Assembly (NCBI GenBank): GCA_965227215.1
Contig: OZ245729.1
Location: 2,232,001-2,296,000, forward strand
Direction: 5' to 3'
DNA: 64,000 nucleotides
From: Gracilimonas sp965227215
GTDB taxonomy: Bacteria; Bacteroidota; Rhodothermia; Balneolales; Balneolaceae
How positions within the stretch are numbered: position 1 is the stretch's first letter; the number at the start of each line of letters is the position of its first letter. The notes beneath the pieces are model-generated. The model saw nothing but the letters and a program-made list of their open reading frames with translations, was not told the DNA's origin and made no database searches. Below are positions 1-8,181 of this stretch, piece by piece. The position numbers and the translations under genes were made by a program.

Positions 1-2
1 CT

Positions 3-1376
3 GTAAGTGAACCTATTGAGAGAGACTTTGCAGAGATTAAAAGGAACGGCGTACTCCGTATGATTACCAGCTACAGTTCCGGTTCCTATTTCTTGTATAA
101 AGGTGTGCAGGTTGGTTTTGAATATGAGCTGCTAAAGGCATTCACAAAAGAAAACAACCTTGCCCTTGAGGTGGTGATTACCGGTCCCGATGAAAGTCCT
201 TATGACCTGCTCAATAGTGGTCGTGGAGATATTATTGCAGCTAATTACACTATTACTCCGGAACGGAAACAAGTTGTAGAGTTTACCCGTCCGTACAATA
301 TGGTTGATCAACTAATTGTAGTTTCGGATGATCTGGGGTATAAACCGGAAAGCATCTCGGATATGGAAGGTATTCCCATCAGTGTTCGGCGAAACAGCTC
401 TTATTATGTGCGTTTGAAGGAGTTAAAAGACGAAGGATTTCCGGTGAACATCAACATAATTCCTGAAGATATGGACACCGAGTCGGTACTATTTCAGGTG
501 GCAGCTGGTACCTATGAAGCTACGGTTGCCGATGATAATATTTTTGATGCAGCCGACAAGTATATGAATGGATTGGTTAAAGGCCCTCTTATAGCCGAAA
601 GTGATACGATTGCATGGGCAGTACGAAAAAATGCTCCCGACCTTGAGTATCAATTAAATCGTTTCCTTTACAAGCATTTTCGTTTTGATGAGGAGGGGGT
701 TCCTAAACGTTCTGCATTCTTGAATGTATTGCGGAAAAAGTACTTTGAGTCGGGTAACCAAATTGCTGACTATTATAGCCCCAATTATCAGGGAGAGCAA
801 TATGGCACTATTTCACCTTATGACAACATGATTCGGGAGGTGGCTGATGAAATGGACATCGACTGGGTAATGCTGACTGCTATAGCCGCTCAGGAATCTA
901 AATTTAACCCAAGCTCAGTAAGCTGGGCCGGTGCCGTAGGGATTATGCAAGTTTTGCCCAGATTTTCAGAAATTTCATCTGATTCGCTGTACATCCCGGA
1001 AGTGAATATTCGAGAAGGTGCTAGAATTTTGGCTTCTCACCTTGACCATTACGCTTATATGGATTCCACCAATAAATGGTCTTTTGCATTGGCTGCATAT
1101 AATGCCGGTTCCGGTCACCTGGCTGATGCCCGCCGGCTTACTATCGATCATAATAAAGACCCAAATAAGTGGGAGCATGTGTCAGAATCTCTATTAAAAC
1201 TGATGCAGCGTAAGTATTACCAAAATGCCCGATATGGTTTTTGCCGGGGGATAGAAACAGTTCGGTATGTGAATGAAATTATGAACCGGTACAGCACGTA
1301 TCAAACAATATTGGCACATAACAGAGAGAAGACCGCAACGGGAACCGGAGTGCTGGGTTTTAAAACCTTTAATTAA
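3..1376 (+). CDS. MltF-like membrane-bound lytic transglycosylase (5' partial)
   Basis: Cleaves the peptidoglycan glycan strand in the periplasm (family knowledge). The reading frame is open to the first base of the window, so the signal peptide and true start lie upstream; the ATG at 60 is internal, because the codons before it read like the usual opening of the substrate-binding domain (EIKRNGVLRM). Counting from that ATG, residues 1-225 form a family-3 solute-binding domain. Residues about 255-400 form an SLT domain with the catalytic glutamate at E279 in AAQES, followed by the GAVGIMQVLP and AAYNAG motifs. The two-domain order matches MltF. The 3' end overlaps the convergent phosphatase gene by 8 nt. 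Confidence 0.88.
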   Translation, partial: VSEPIERDFAEIKRNGVLRMITSYSSGSYFLYKGVQVGFEYELLKAFTKENNLALEVVITGPDESPYDLLNSGRGDIIAANYTITPERKQVVEFTRPYNMVDQLIVVSDDLGYKPESISDMEGIPISVRRNSSYYVRLKELKDEGFPVNINIIPEDMDTESVLFQVAAGTYEATVADDNIFDAADKYMNGLVKGPLIAESDTIAWAVRKNAPDLEYQLNRFLYKHFRFDEEGVPKRSAFLNVLRKKYFESGNQIADYYSPNYQGEQYGTISPYDNMIREVADEMDIDWVMLTAIAAQESKFNPSSVSWAGAVGIMQVLPRFSEISSDSLYIPEVNIREGARILASHLDHYAYMDSTNKWSFALAAYNAGSGHLADARRLTIDHNKDPNKWEHVSESLLKLMQRKYYQNARYGFCRGIETVRYVNEIMNRYSTYQTILAHNREKTATGTGVLGFKTFN

Positions 1377-3096
1377 CCTTTAGTACAAGGATAGTGATGT
1401 CGTCATACTGGATGCCATCCGAAAAGTCCATAATATCATCAATAACGGCATTCATGATTTCGCCTGATGATTTATCCAGATTGGATTGAATACACTGAAC
1501 CAGCCTTTCCTCTTCGTACTCTTCGGTTTGCTCCGGGTTCATAGCTTCGGTTACACCATCGGTATAAAAAATCAATGTATCGCCGGCTTCCAGGTCAATG
1601 GAGGCAGAATCATAAGGCATCATAGAAGGCATGGCCCCTAAAATTACACCACCTGCATCAAGTTCTATCGGTTCTTTGTTTCCTTTTTTGAATAGCATCG
1701 GGTTGTTATGGCCGGCGTTCACATAATTGAACTGCTTACCATCTGCCGATATTTTTCCCCAGAAAAAAGTTATGAATTTATCAGATGGAGTATTTTTATG
1801 GATGATGTCATTTATACTTCCGGTAGCCTCAGCCAGCGTAATGTCGATTGGGGCTAAAGCATGTAACATCGATTGCAGGTTGGCCATGAGTAAAGAAGCC
1901 GGTACCCCTTTGCCGGTAACATCAGCTATGGCGAGTATATGTCCATTGTCGGGAGTTTCAAGTACATCAAAATAATCGCCCCCTACCTGGCGGGAAGAAA
2001 TGTTGGTGGCTTCTAAATCAAAGCCTTTTATAGTAGGAATTGGGGAAGGAAGGAGCCCTTGCTGAATGGTTTTGGCAAGGTTAAGTTCTTCTTCCATTCG
2101 CTGCTTCTCGATTCGCTCTTCAAGCAATAACGTTTTTTGGATGGTAAGCAGAGCAAGATTACCTAACGACTGTAAAAAGTTAACCTGTTCTTTGCCATAA
2201 GGTTCGTTATTGGCGGGGGCTCCCACTCCTACAACACCAATTTTTTCATTCTGAAACCGAAGTGCGATTAAAAGCTTGATCCCATTTTTTTCCAGGAAAG
2301 GGCAGTCGTGCTTTTCGTCACAATAGAAAACATCTTCAAGTTCATACAGTGTGTTCAGTTCAGTCTCAGAAGGCTGCTCATTCAACCCGCTACTGGATAC
2401 AATCGATTTTTCGCCGTCAATTTCTAACACAAAGAAAAACGTGCGGATCAGCATTTGCCCCAGCATGGCAAACTTAAAGGTTCGGGCAATTTCGTCCCGG
2501 TCTACCATCATATTAAAATCTTTACTGAGCTCCAGAAGGGTATTCAGGTCGTGTACTTTACGGTCGAGTTTCCGGTTTATAAGTCGCAACTCCTGGAACA
2601 TGCGGGAATTGGCAATGGCTACCGAAGAAATAATAGTCAGGCTTTCGATGAACTCCAGCTCACTGGCTGTTAGTGGCTGTTTATTTCCTTTTGGACCGAG
2701 GCACAAAAACCCCAAATGGTGGTTGGTGGTTCTCAGGTTAAAAAAGATACTGCCTTCAGGTAGCCCCAGTTTATTTGAAATTTCGGGGAATTCTTCTGCC
2801 TTTAGTACGGTGCGATCCAGCTCATTTTCAGGAAATTCAAGCTGAACAACATCTTCTTCTTTAAGATCACTCTTTCCCTTAATCTTGCTTACCAGATAAA
2901 AATGGTTCGAACCTTTGTTGATGAGGATCATGCCTTTAGGAACAAGCAACTTCCCCATGGTAATCAGCAGCAGGTTGTTCAGTACAAAATCCGGTTCCTG
3001 CGACTCAATAAGCATCCGACTTGTTTCCAGCAGGGTACGAAGCTCAAATCGGCTTTGTCGTTCTTCAGTGTTCGAGAGAGAAGTTTTAGTGTCCAC
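1369..3096 (-). CDS. GAF + PP2C-type (RsbU/SpoIIE) serine phosphatase
   Basis: Predicted cytoplasmic serine phosphatase that would dephosphorylate the STAS antagonist encoded two genes upstream. The 575-aa protein has two GAF-like stretches (about residues 15-180 and 190-340), a short helical linker around 340-360 and a C-terminal SpoIIE domain. The SpoIIE domain shows GGDYFDV, DVTGKGVPASLLMA and FYTDGVTEAMN, which carry the metal-binding aspartates. It is the last gene of a three-gene minus-strand operon (STAS, then histidine-kinase-like ATPase, then phosphatase) with gaps of 12 and 6 nt. The GAF regions suggest the signal is sensed here. No sigma factor gene is adjacent. Confidence 0.9.
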   Translation of the reverse strand: MDTKTSLSNTEERQSRFELRTLLETSRMLIESQEPDFVLNNLLLITMGKLLVPKGMILINKGSNHFYLVSKIKGKSDLKEEDVVQLEFPENELDRTVLKAEEFPEISNKLGLPEGSIFFNLRTTNHHLGFLCLGPKGNKQPLTASELEFIESLTIISSVAIANSRMFQELRLINRKLDRKVHDLNTLLELSKDFNMMVDRDEIARTFKFAMLGQMLIRTFFFVLEIDGEKSIVSSSGLNEQPSETELNTLYELEDVFYCDEKHDCPFLEKNGIKLLIALRFQNEKIGVVGVGAPANNEPYGKEQVNFLQSLGNLALLTIQKTLLLEERIEKQRMEEELNLAKTIQQGLLPSPIPTIKGFDLEATNISSRQVGGDYFDVLETPDNGHILAIADVTGKGVPASLLMANLQSMLHALAPIDITLAEATGSINDIIHKNTPSDKFITFFWGKISADGKQFNYVNAGHNNPMLFKKGNKEPIELDAGGVILGAMPSMMPYDSASIDLEAGDTLIFYTDGVTEAMNPEQTEEYEEERLVQCIQSNLDKSSGEIMNAVIDDIMDFSDGIQYDDITILVLKVN

Positions 3097-3102
3097 GATG
3101 CG

Positions 3103-3525
3103 TCAAAGGTTTTTGACCATACGTATTTCGTTGGTATGCCCTTTACGGTTATACTGTACCTGATCCATCAGTTTGCGAATCAGGTAAACGCCCATGCCAC
3201 CACGTTTCTTTTCTTTGATGCGCTGCATGAGGTCCGGTTCGCTGTAAGTGCTGGGGTCAAAACTCTTCCCTTCATCCATTAATGAGATCCAAAGCTGATT
3301 GCCGTTGGAGCCAATTTCTATATTTACTTTTTCGGTTGGAGAGTTTTTGTAGGCGTGCTTAATAATATTTGTGTAGGCTTCATCAACCGCTAGTCTGATT
3401 TCTGAAATATCTTTTTGGCTGAGCCCGATGTTTTCGGCATGAGCAGCTACAAAATCCCGTACTTTGGCGAGATGCTCTGTAGAGGCTTCAACAGAAAGGG
3501 TTTGTATGTTATTATTTCCAGCCAC
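3103..3525 (-). CDS. RsbW/SpoIIAB-like serine kinase (HATPase_c_2)
   Basis: Predicted anti-sigma-factor-type kinase of a partner-switching module. The 140-aa length fits the family. It has a GHKL ATPase fold: the N box EIRLAVDEAYTNIIKHAY (about residues 41-60), the G1 motif LMDEGKSFDP (about 97-106) and a G2 motif in KKRGGMGVYLIRKLMD (about 119-134). The kinase would phosphorylate the STAS protein encoded 12 nt upstream, and the phosphatase encoded 6 nt downstream would reverse this. The final target, a sigma factor or an effector enzyme, is not in the window. Confidence 0.9.
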   Translation of the reverse strand: MAGNNNIQTLSVEASTEHLAKVRDFVAAHAENIGLSQKDISEIRLAVDEAYTNIIKHAYKNSPTEKVNIEIGSNGNQLWISLMDEGKSFDPSTYSEPDLMQRIKEKKRGGMGVYLIRKLMDQVQYNRKGHTNEIRMVKNL

Positions 3526-3537
3526 TCTCTTGGTTAT

Positions 3538-3885
3538 TTAATTGTCAAAGCTTTCTAAGGCTTCTTTTTCATCTTCCAGGATATCATACAAAGTTGGAAA
3601 GCCCAACAGGTCGAATACGTTATAAACGCGGTCGTTCATATTTGTTAGTTTAATGTCGCCACCTAAACTTCTCACATCTTCGATGTAAGCCATAAATACA
3701 CCCAAACCGGCACTGGCTATATAATCCAGACCTGAGCAATTGACGATGATAGCATAGCTTTCTTCATCAATTAACGATTTAAGAGCATTCTCAAGCTGAG
3801 AAGCAGTATGCGCATCAAGCTCTCCACTGATATCCAGTATACTTACGTGATCATGTTGGCGTGTAGCAATACTGAAATTTTTCAT
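3538..3885 (-). CDS. STAS-domain anti-anti-sigma factor (RsbV/SpoIIAA type)
   Basis: Cytoplasmic switch protein of 115 aa, first gene of the partner-switching operon. The STAS fold is recognisable from ILDISGELDAHTA near residues 16-28 and CSGLDYIASAGLGVF at 50-64. Ser58, just before AGLGVF, sits at the position phosphorylated in SpoIIAA. In its unphosphorylated form it would bind the kinase encoded downstream and release that kinase's target. The C-terminal tail is acidic (EDEKEALE). I see no strong promoter in the 110 nt upstream. Confidence 0.9.
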   Translation of the reverse strand: MKNFSIATRQHDHVSILDISGELDAHTASQLENALKSLIDEESYAIIVNCSGLDYIASAGLGVFMAYIEDVRSLGGDIKLTNMNDRVYNVFDLLGFPTLYDILEDEKEALESFDN

Positions 3886-3999
3886 TCCACTTTTATTGAG
3901 GTTGGTGAATGATATTGAAGCTGCATAATAACGTAAACCGTAGAATTAGAAAAGTTTTTTGGAGTGGAAGGTTACGAAGTTGGAATAAAAAAGATGCAA

Positions 4000-4036
4000 A
4001 AAAATAGCCCCGCACATTTATCTAATGTGTGGGGCT
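4000..4036 (-). terminator. Rho-independent terminator of the SPOR lipoprotein gene
   Basis: A 13-bp stem (4006-4018 with 4024-4036, one G-T wobble, 5-nt loop). On the minus strand it is followed by a T-rich tract, complementary to the A run at 3998-4004. It lies about 100 nt beyond the stop of the gene at 4133. The rest of the 3886-4132 gap shows nothing I recognise. Confidence 0.8.
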
Positions 4037-4132
4037 GACTATTCATCAAGAGAGACGCTACTTGAGCGCATCTACAATTAAGCAAATGCTTGGGAGAGAT
4101 ACAACTATAAATTATTTAAGCTCAATGTATCC

Positions 4133-4624
4133 TCAGCTCCCCGATCTCTGAACTTTAGAAACCCAGTAGCCGGTATTCAGCTCACTGCCCAGTTCAGCTC
4201 CAAACTCTTCTGCATCAGCTTTCTCAGCAAAAAAACCAACCCGAAGCCTGAACCACACATCGCCGGTTTCTTCTTTCCCTATTTTAACCGTATATACGTG
4301 TGGATAATCACGATCAGTTAAAGTGTTTTTATATTCATTGGCCTCTTCTTCAGACCGGAAAGCACCAACCTGTACTACATAAGTACCGTCTTCAGCAAAC
4401 TGAGGGCCCTGTTGTTCTTCCATCATTTCCTGTTTCTGCTGGGCCTGGGCAATACTGTCTTCCCGGGCTTGCATCATCTCGGCTATCCTTTGTTCCTGAA
4501 CCTGTCTTAGAGAGTCAAGTCGTGCTTGTTCTTTAGCTCTTCGCTCTTCTTCGCTTTCTCCGCATGCTTGGAAACTCACCAAAGCCACTGCCAACAACAA
4601 TGTGTAGATGCTTACTTTTTTCAT
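4133..4624 (-). CDS. SPOR-domain lipoprotein
   Basis: A 163-aa lipoprotein predicted to bind denuded peptidoglycan, probably at the division septum. It has a type II signal peptide with lipobox SFQAC (Cys21). A strongly charged helical stretch, rich in E, R and Q (about residues 23-72), probably forms a coiled coil. A SPOR domain covers residues about 82-160, with YVVQVGAFRSEEEA opening the fold and WFRLRVGFF as the second RNP-like strand. It is monocistronic, with a terminator downstream and a divergent ABC ATPase gene upstream. The partner in septal metabolism is not visible here. Confidence 0.88.
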   Translation of the reverse strand: MKKVSIYTLLLAVALVSFQACGESEEERRAKEQARLDSLRQVQEQRIAEMMQAREDSIAQAQQKQEMMEEQQGPQFAEDGTYVVQVGAFRSEEEANEYKNTLTDRDYPHVYTVKIGKEETGDVWFRLRVGFFAEKADAEEFGAELGSELNTGYWVSKVQRSGS

Positions 4625-4799
4625 AAGAATAGTAATTAGTTGATAATTGTCTGTAAATGGTATACCCGAAACAAATTAAACTTACATTATCCCAACCTGT
4701 TTCACAAATATTCACGGGTCAAAACTTTCAGAAGTATCAGATTAGTCCGTATCTTATGTAGACTGAATCTAAATGAAGATATTTTGGTTCAGCAACTAC

Positions 4800-5846
4800 A
4801 TGAAAAAATCTCTGTTAAAAATATCCGGATTAAAGAAGTCATTCGATCAAAGCGGACCCGTTGTAAACGATGTCAGTTTTGAAGTAGGTAAGAATGAAAT
4901 ATTCGCACTTTTAGGCCCCAGCGGGTGTGGGAAGACCACAACTCTGCGTTTAATTGCAGGCTTTGAGCAATGTGAAGCCGGCGAAGTTTATATCGAACAT
5001 GAGCTGGTGGAAAGCACCCAAAAACGGCTTTCACCGCAAAAAAGAGAGATTGGTTTTGTATTTCAGGATTATGCTCTTTTCCCTCACATGAATGCCCTGG
5101 AGAATGTAGCATTCGGACTTCGGGAAGTGGAGAAGAAAAAGCGCCCGGTTTTAGCTGAAGAAGTGCTATGCCGAACGGGAATGGAAAAGTATAAGCATCG
5201 CATGCCGGATGAACTCTCCGGTGGGCAACAACAGCGGGTTGCTCTTGCCCGGGCCATTGCACCCAAGCCAAGATTGGTGCTAATGGATGAGCCTTTTTCA
5301 GGGCTCGATGCCATGCTCCGCGATACCACCCGAAAAGAAGTGCGGGCCATTCTTAAGAAATCCGGTATGAGCGCAATTTTGGTTACACACGATCAGGAAG
5401 AAGCGCTCTCTTTTGCCGACCGAATTGCGGTAATGAATAACGGGCAGATTGAGCAGATTGGAACCCCTGAAGAGGTCTACTATCACCCCAAAACACAATT
5501 TGTAGCTCAGTTTTTAGGCCGAACCAACCTTTTTCGGGCACATGCTGACGGATCTGATAACGTGAAAACCCGTCTTGGACCGGTCAAGATTAATAAAGAA
5601 GCTGAAGGGCTTATTTTATGTTCCATCCGCCCGGAGCACCTGACCATTGAACGGTGTAAAGAGAATGGAAACGAAAGCGGGATCATTGTTGGGCGTGAGT
5701 TTCGCGGACACGACATTACCTATCACGTACTTTTCAAAGGAGATAAGTATATTGTTCATACCGATAACCGGCTGCTTTTTGATGTGGATGAGCATGTAAT
5801 TGTGAAACCTCTGGAGCCGGCGGTAGTATTAGAGCAGAAGGCCTGA
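4800..5846 (+). CDS. ABC transporter ATP-binding protein (FbpC/PotA-like)
   Basis: ATPase subunit of an import-type ABC transporter, 348 aa from the ATG at 4800. An in-frame ATG at 4773 would add nine residues, but alignment with family N-termini favours MKKSLLKISG. Visible motifs are Walker A GPSGCGKTT, Q-loop FVFQDYALFPH, signature LSGGQQQRVALARAIAP, Walker B LVLMDEPFSGLD and the H-loop histidine in LVTHDQEEAL. The C-terminal third (about residues 235-345) resembles a TOBE-type regulatory extension, as in iron(III), polyamine or sulfate importers. No permease or binding-protein gene is adjacent, so the substrate cannot be assigned. Confidence 0.88.
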   Translation: MKKSLLKISGLKKSFDQSGPVVNDVSFEVGKNEIFALLGPSGCGKTTTLRLIAGFEQCEAGEVYIEHELVESTQKRLSPQKREIGFVFQDYALFPHMNALENVAFGLREVEKKKRPVLAEEVLCRTGMEKYKHRMPDELSGGQQQRVALARAIAPKPRLVLMDEPFSGLDAMLRDTTRKEVRAILKKSGMSAILVTHDQEEALSFADRIAVMNNGQIEQIGTPEEVYYHPKTQFVAQFLGRTNLFRAHADGSDNVKTRLGPVKINKEAEGLILCSIRPEHLTIERCKENGNESGIIVGREFRGHDITYHVLFKGDKYIVHTDNRLLFDVDEHVIVKPLEPAVVLEQKA

Positions 5847-5874
5847 ACCGAAATTAAAATCTAACCGAAGTATT

Positions 5875-6159
5875 ATGACATTTTTTGGATTTTTATTGTT
5901 ACTGCTGATCGCCGCAATTTGCGGAGGAATTGGCCAAAGTATTAGCGGATATAGTTTTGGAGGTTGTCTGATCTCGGCCGGAGTGGGTTTTGTAGGAGCT
6001 ATTATTGGCAAGTGGATTGCCAGCGAGTTGGGATTGCCCGAGCTTTGGACGATAGAAATCAGCGGAAGTCCTTTTCCCATTATTTGGTCAATCATAGGTG
6101 CCGCTTTATTTACAGCTATTCTGGGCGCAGTTATGAGAGGCAAAGAAAAAGCCCTCTGA
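5875..6159 (+). CDS. GlsB/YeaQ/YmgE-family stress-associated membrane protein
   Basis: A 94-aa inner-membrane protein with three hydrophobic segments (about residues 2-19, 30-46 and 65-86), small-residue-rich helices and the family pattern GGCLISAGVGFVGAIIGKW. Members of this family (transglycosylase-associated protein by name) are often stress-induced, but their function is unknown. It follows the ABC ATPase gene by 28 nt and may be co-transcribed. The C-terminus is short and basic (MRGKEKAL). Assignment rests on length and the glycine pattern. Confidence 0.8.
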   Translation: MTFFGFLLLLLIAAICGGIGQSISGYSFGGCLISAGVGFVGAIIGKWIASELGLPELWTIEISGSPFPIIWSIIGAALFTAILGAVMRGKEKAL

Positions 6160-6262
6160 TTTTTTCCGATTTATCTTAATTGATAAGATTTGTGAAGCCC
6201 CTTCCATTTCCCGATGGTATTTCGTAATTAGCAGCTTCTTATTAATGCTAAAATCGGGATAT

Positions 6263-7582
6263 ATGTATAAGTCATTTATTTATGTAGTGATTCTTTTTCT
6301 GAATGTGAGCGGGTTTTCGGCCCTGGCTCAGGTAAACGACGAACTGCCAAAGCGGAGCGACAATCTTGAAGTGCTTTCTCACGTACCGCTGGGGGCACCT
6401 CTGAGTGTAACGGATATTGTAATTGAACAGGAAATGAGTCGGCCATACGCCTATGTGGGAAGGATGCAGGCCGAAAAAGGCTTCGATATCATCGACCTAT
6501 CCAATCCTGAAAGGGCTGAGGTGATTTACCGATGGAGAATGCCGAATGAAGAATTACACGTCGGACTGGGTGGAATGGATCCAAAATATTTCAAACATAA
6601 AAACCGATATTATGTGGTACAGTCGCTGCAGTTTTTCCAGGGTGGACCCAATACTGATGCCGGTGCTGTGGTAGTTGATGTAACCGGTTTGCCGGATGTG
6701 AACAAGGTGAAAACCGTAGGGTATGTGCGAAATGCAGAACATCCCGGTGGGTTTCACAATATATTTATGTACAAGCATTCAGATGGACGTCCGCTTTTGT
6801 TTGCCACTACTTCCGGAGATGATGCTTATGTATATGACTTGGGTAAATTCGTTGAAGGGGAAGAAGATATCCTTGCCGGAACTATTCCCAATCCTGATAC
6901 TCCAGCCCGACTGGCCGGTGCTTCTTTAGGATACCATGATTTTTATGTGGGATATCATCCCGACAGTCAGCAAGATCGTTTTTACGGTGGTGGAGCCGGC
7001 GGTTATTTTGTATTTGATGTGACGGAAATGGATTCGGTTAGCCTGCTGGCTTCGGTGACCGGTGTAAGCGGAGTTGTTTGGGGACACACGGTTACTCCGT
7101 CTCCTGATGGTCGCTACATTGTGGGGGAAACAGAATACATGCACGCCCCGCTTCGTGTTTTTGACCTGAAGCCGGCCCTTGATGGTGACGTGCAGAACAT
7201 CAGCGATCCCATCAGTTCCTGGAATTTTGATTATGAAAACCTGGTGCACAATCATGAAGTGAGATGGCCATATTTATTTGTGTCCGGGTATGAAGATGGC
7301 TTGCTGGTCGTGGATCTATTCAGCCCGGATGAGCCTAAAACTATAGCCTATTACGATACCTTCCTCGGAAAACATCAGTCCGGAATGTGCGGTGATAATA
7401 CCTGTAACGGAGCCTTCGGTGTGGATGTGCGCAATGAAGACGGCCTGATCGTAGTTAGCGATATGGGCACCGGGTTCTGGGCATTCCGACTCGAAGATTT
7501 CCAGGGCTGGAACGGCCGTGGTTGGGGACTTCCGAATATCTCCAGTGCTCAAAACTGGGATGAAGGTCCTGTAGGAAACTAA
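6263..7582 (+). CDS. Exported LVIVD-repeat beta-propeller protein
   Basis: Predicted periplasmic or surface beta-propeller. I place the start at the ATG at 6263 (MYKSFIYVVILF), giving a clean signal peptide ending near SALAQ; an in-frame ATG at 6245 would add MLKSGY. Repeats with the LVIVD-like pattern are visible as KGFDIIDLSNPER, GAVVVDVTGLPDV, GLLVVDLFSPDEP and GLIVVSDMGTGFW. A CGDNTC pair near residue 380 could form a disulfide. It is followed after 29 nt by the unknown exported gene and then a multicopper oxidase, so a role in extracytoplasmic copper or metal redox chemistry is plausible, but this is inference. Confidence 0.75.
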   Translation: MYKSFIYVVILFLNVSGFSALAQVNDELPKRSDNLEVLSHVPLGAPLSVTDIVIEQEMSRPYAYVGRMQAEKGFDIIDLSNPERAEVIYRWRMPNEELHVGLGGMDPKYFKHKNRYYVVQSLQFFQGGPNTDAGAVVVDVTGLPDVNKVKTVGYVRNAEHPGGFHNIFMYKHSDGRPLLFATTSGDDAYVYDLGKFVEGEEDILAGTIPNPDTPARLAGASLGYHDFYVGYHPDSQQDRFYGGGAGGYFVFDVTEMDSVSLLASVTGVSGVVWGHTVTPSPDGRYIVGETEYMHAPLRVFDLKPALDGDVQNISDPISSWNFDYENLVHNHEVRWPYLFVSGYEDGLLVVDLFSPDEPKTIAYYDTFLGKHQSGMCGDNTCNGAFGVDVRNEDGLIVVSDMGTGFWAFRLEDFQGWNGRGWGLPNISSAQNWDEGPVGN

Positions 7583-7611
7583 ATTCTTGAAGTAAACAGA
7601 TTGGATCAGCT

Positions 7612-8181
7612 ATGGTCAGGAAAAGAAATCTCATTATTGCCGTACTGCTTGTAGGGTCGGTTTTGAGTGTAGAGCTTAAAGCAGGGACTGGTGCGGTGGA
7701 TGTTGACCCATCTCTACAGTGTACAGAACCCGGTTCCGAATATTACACCATCGATCTGGTAACCACGAAAAATGTACCCGGAACCGGTTTGGCTAAAGGT
7801 AAGGCTGTGATGAAATTCAACCCCAACCCGTTTGGGATTTCCATTACGAAAGATGGTTCCTATCGTCATCGGTTGGATATAAAACTGAACAAAGTGAACA
7901 AGCCTAAAAAAGGGACCTTTGTAGCCTGGGTTACAACGCCTAATTTAAGCGAGGTAAAGATGCTCGGTTCCCTGGGTGAGAACCTGGAGACAAGCGGCAC
8001 GGTAGACTGGAATAAATACATTGTGGTTATCACACTGGAAAAAGCAGTGCCGAAAAGTACTTCTTCGATGTGGTTCGGGCCAATCGCTTTCCGGGGACTT
8101 TCCCGAAGCGGACTTATGCACACCATGGCCGGCCACGGACCATTTGCCCAGGAACCTTGTGCCAAATACGGATATTATTAA
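7612..8181 (+). CDS. Exported protein of unknown function (copper-oxidase operon)
   Basis: I do not recognise a family. The 189-aa protein has a signal peptide (MVRKRNLIIAVLLVGSVLSV...) and then a predicted beta-rich domain with two cysteines, near residues 34 and 183. The C-terminal part carries methionines and histidines in GLMHTMAGHGPF, a possible metal-binding patch. Its stop codon overlaps the start of the multicopper oxidase gene (TAATG, one shared base), which implies translational coupling and a shared job. It could be an anchor, maturation factor or electron-transfer partner of the oxidase. Confidence 0.7.
   Translation: MVRKRNLIIAVLLVGSVLSVELKAGTGAVDVDPSLQCTEPGSEYYTIDLVTTKNVPGTGLAKGKAVMKFNPNPFGISITKDGSYRHRLDIKLNKVNKPKKGTFVAWVTTPNLSEVKMLGSLGENLETSGTVDWNKYIVVITLEKAVPKSTSSMWFGPIAFRGLSRSGLMHTMAGHGPFAQEPCAKYGYY

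Noticed and set aside
8070..8180. Extended start for the multicopper oxidase
   Set aside because: The extra residues overlap the preceding gene and precede a perfect signal peptide that starts at 8181 with a coupled TAATG overlap.
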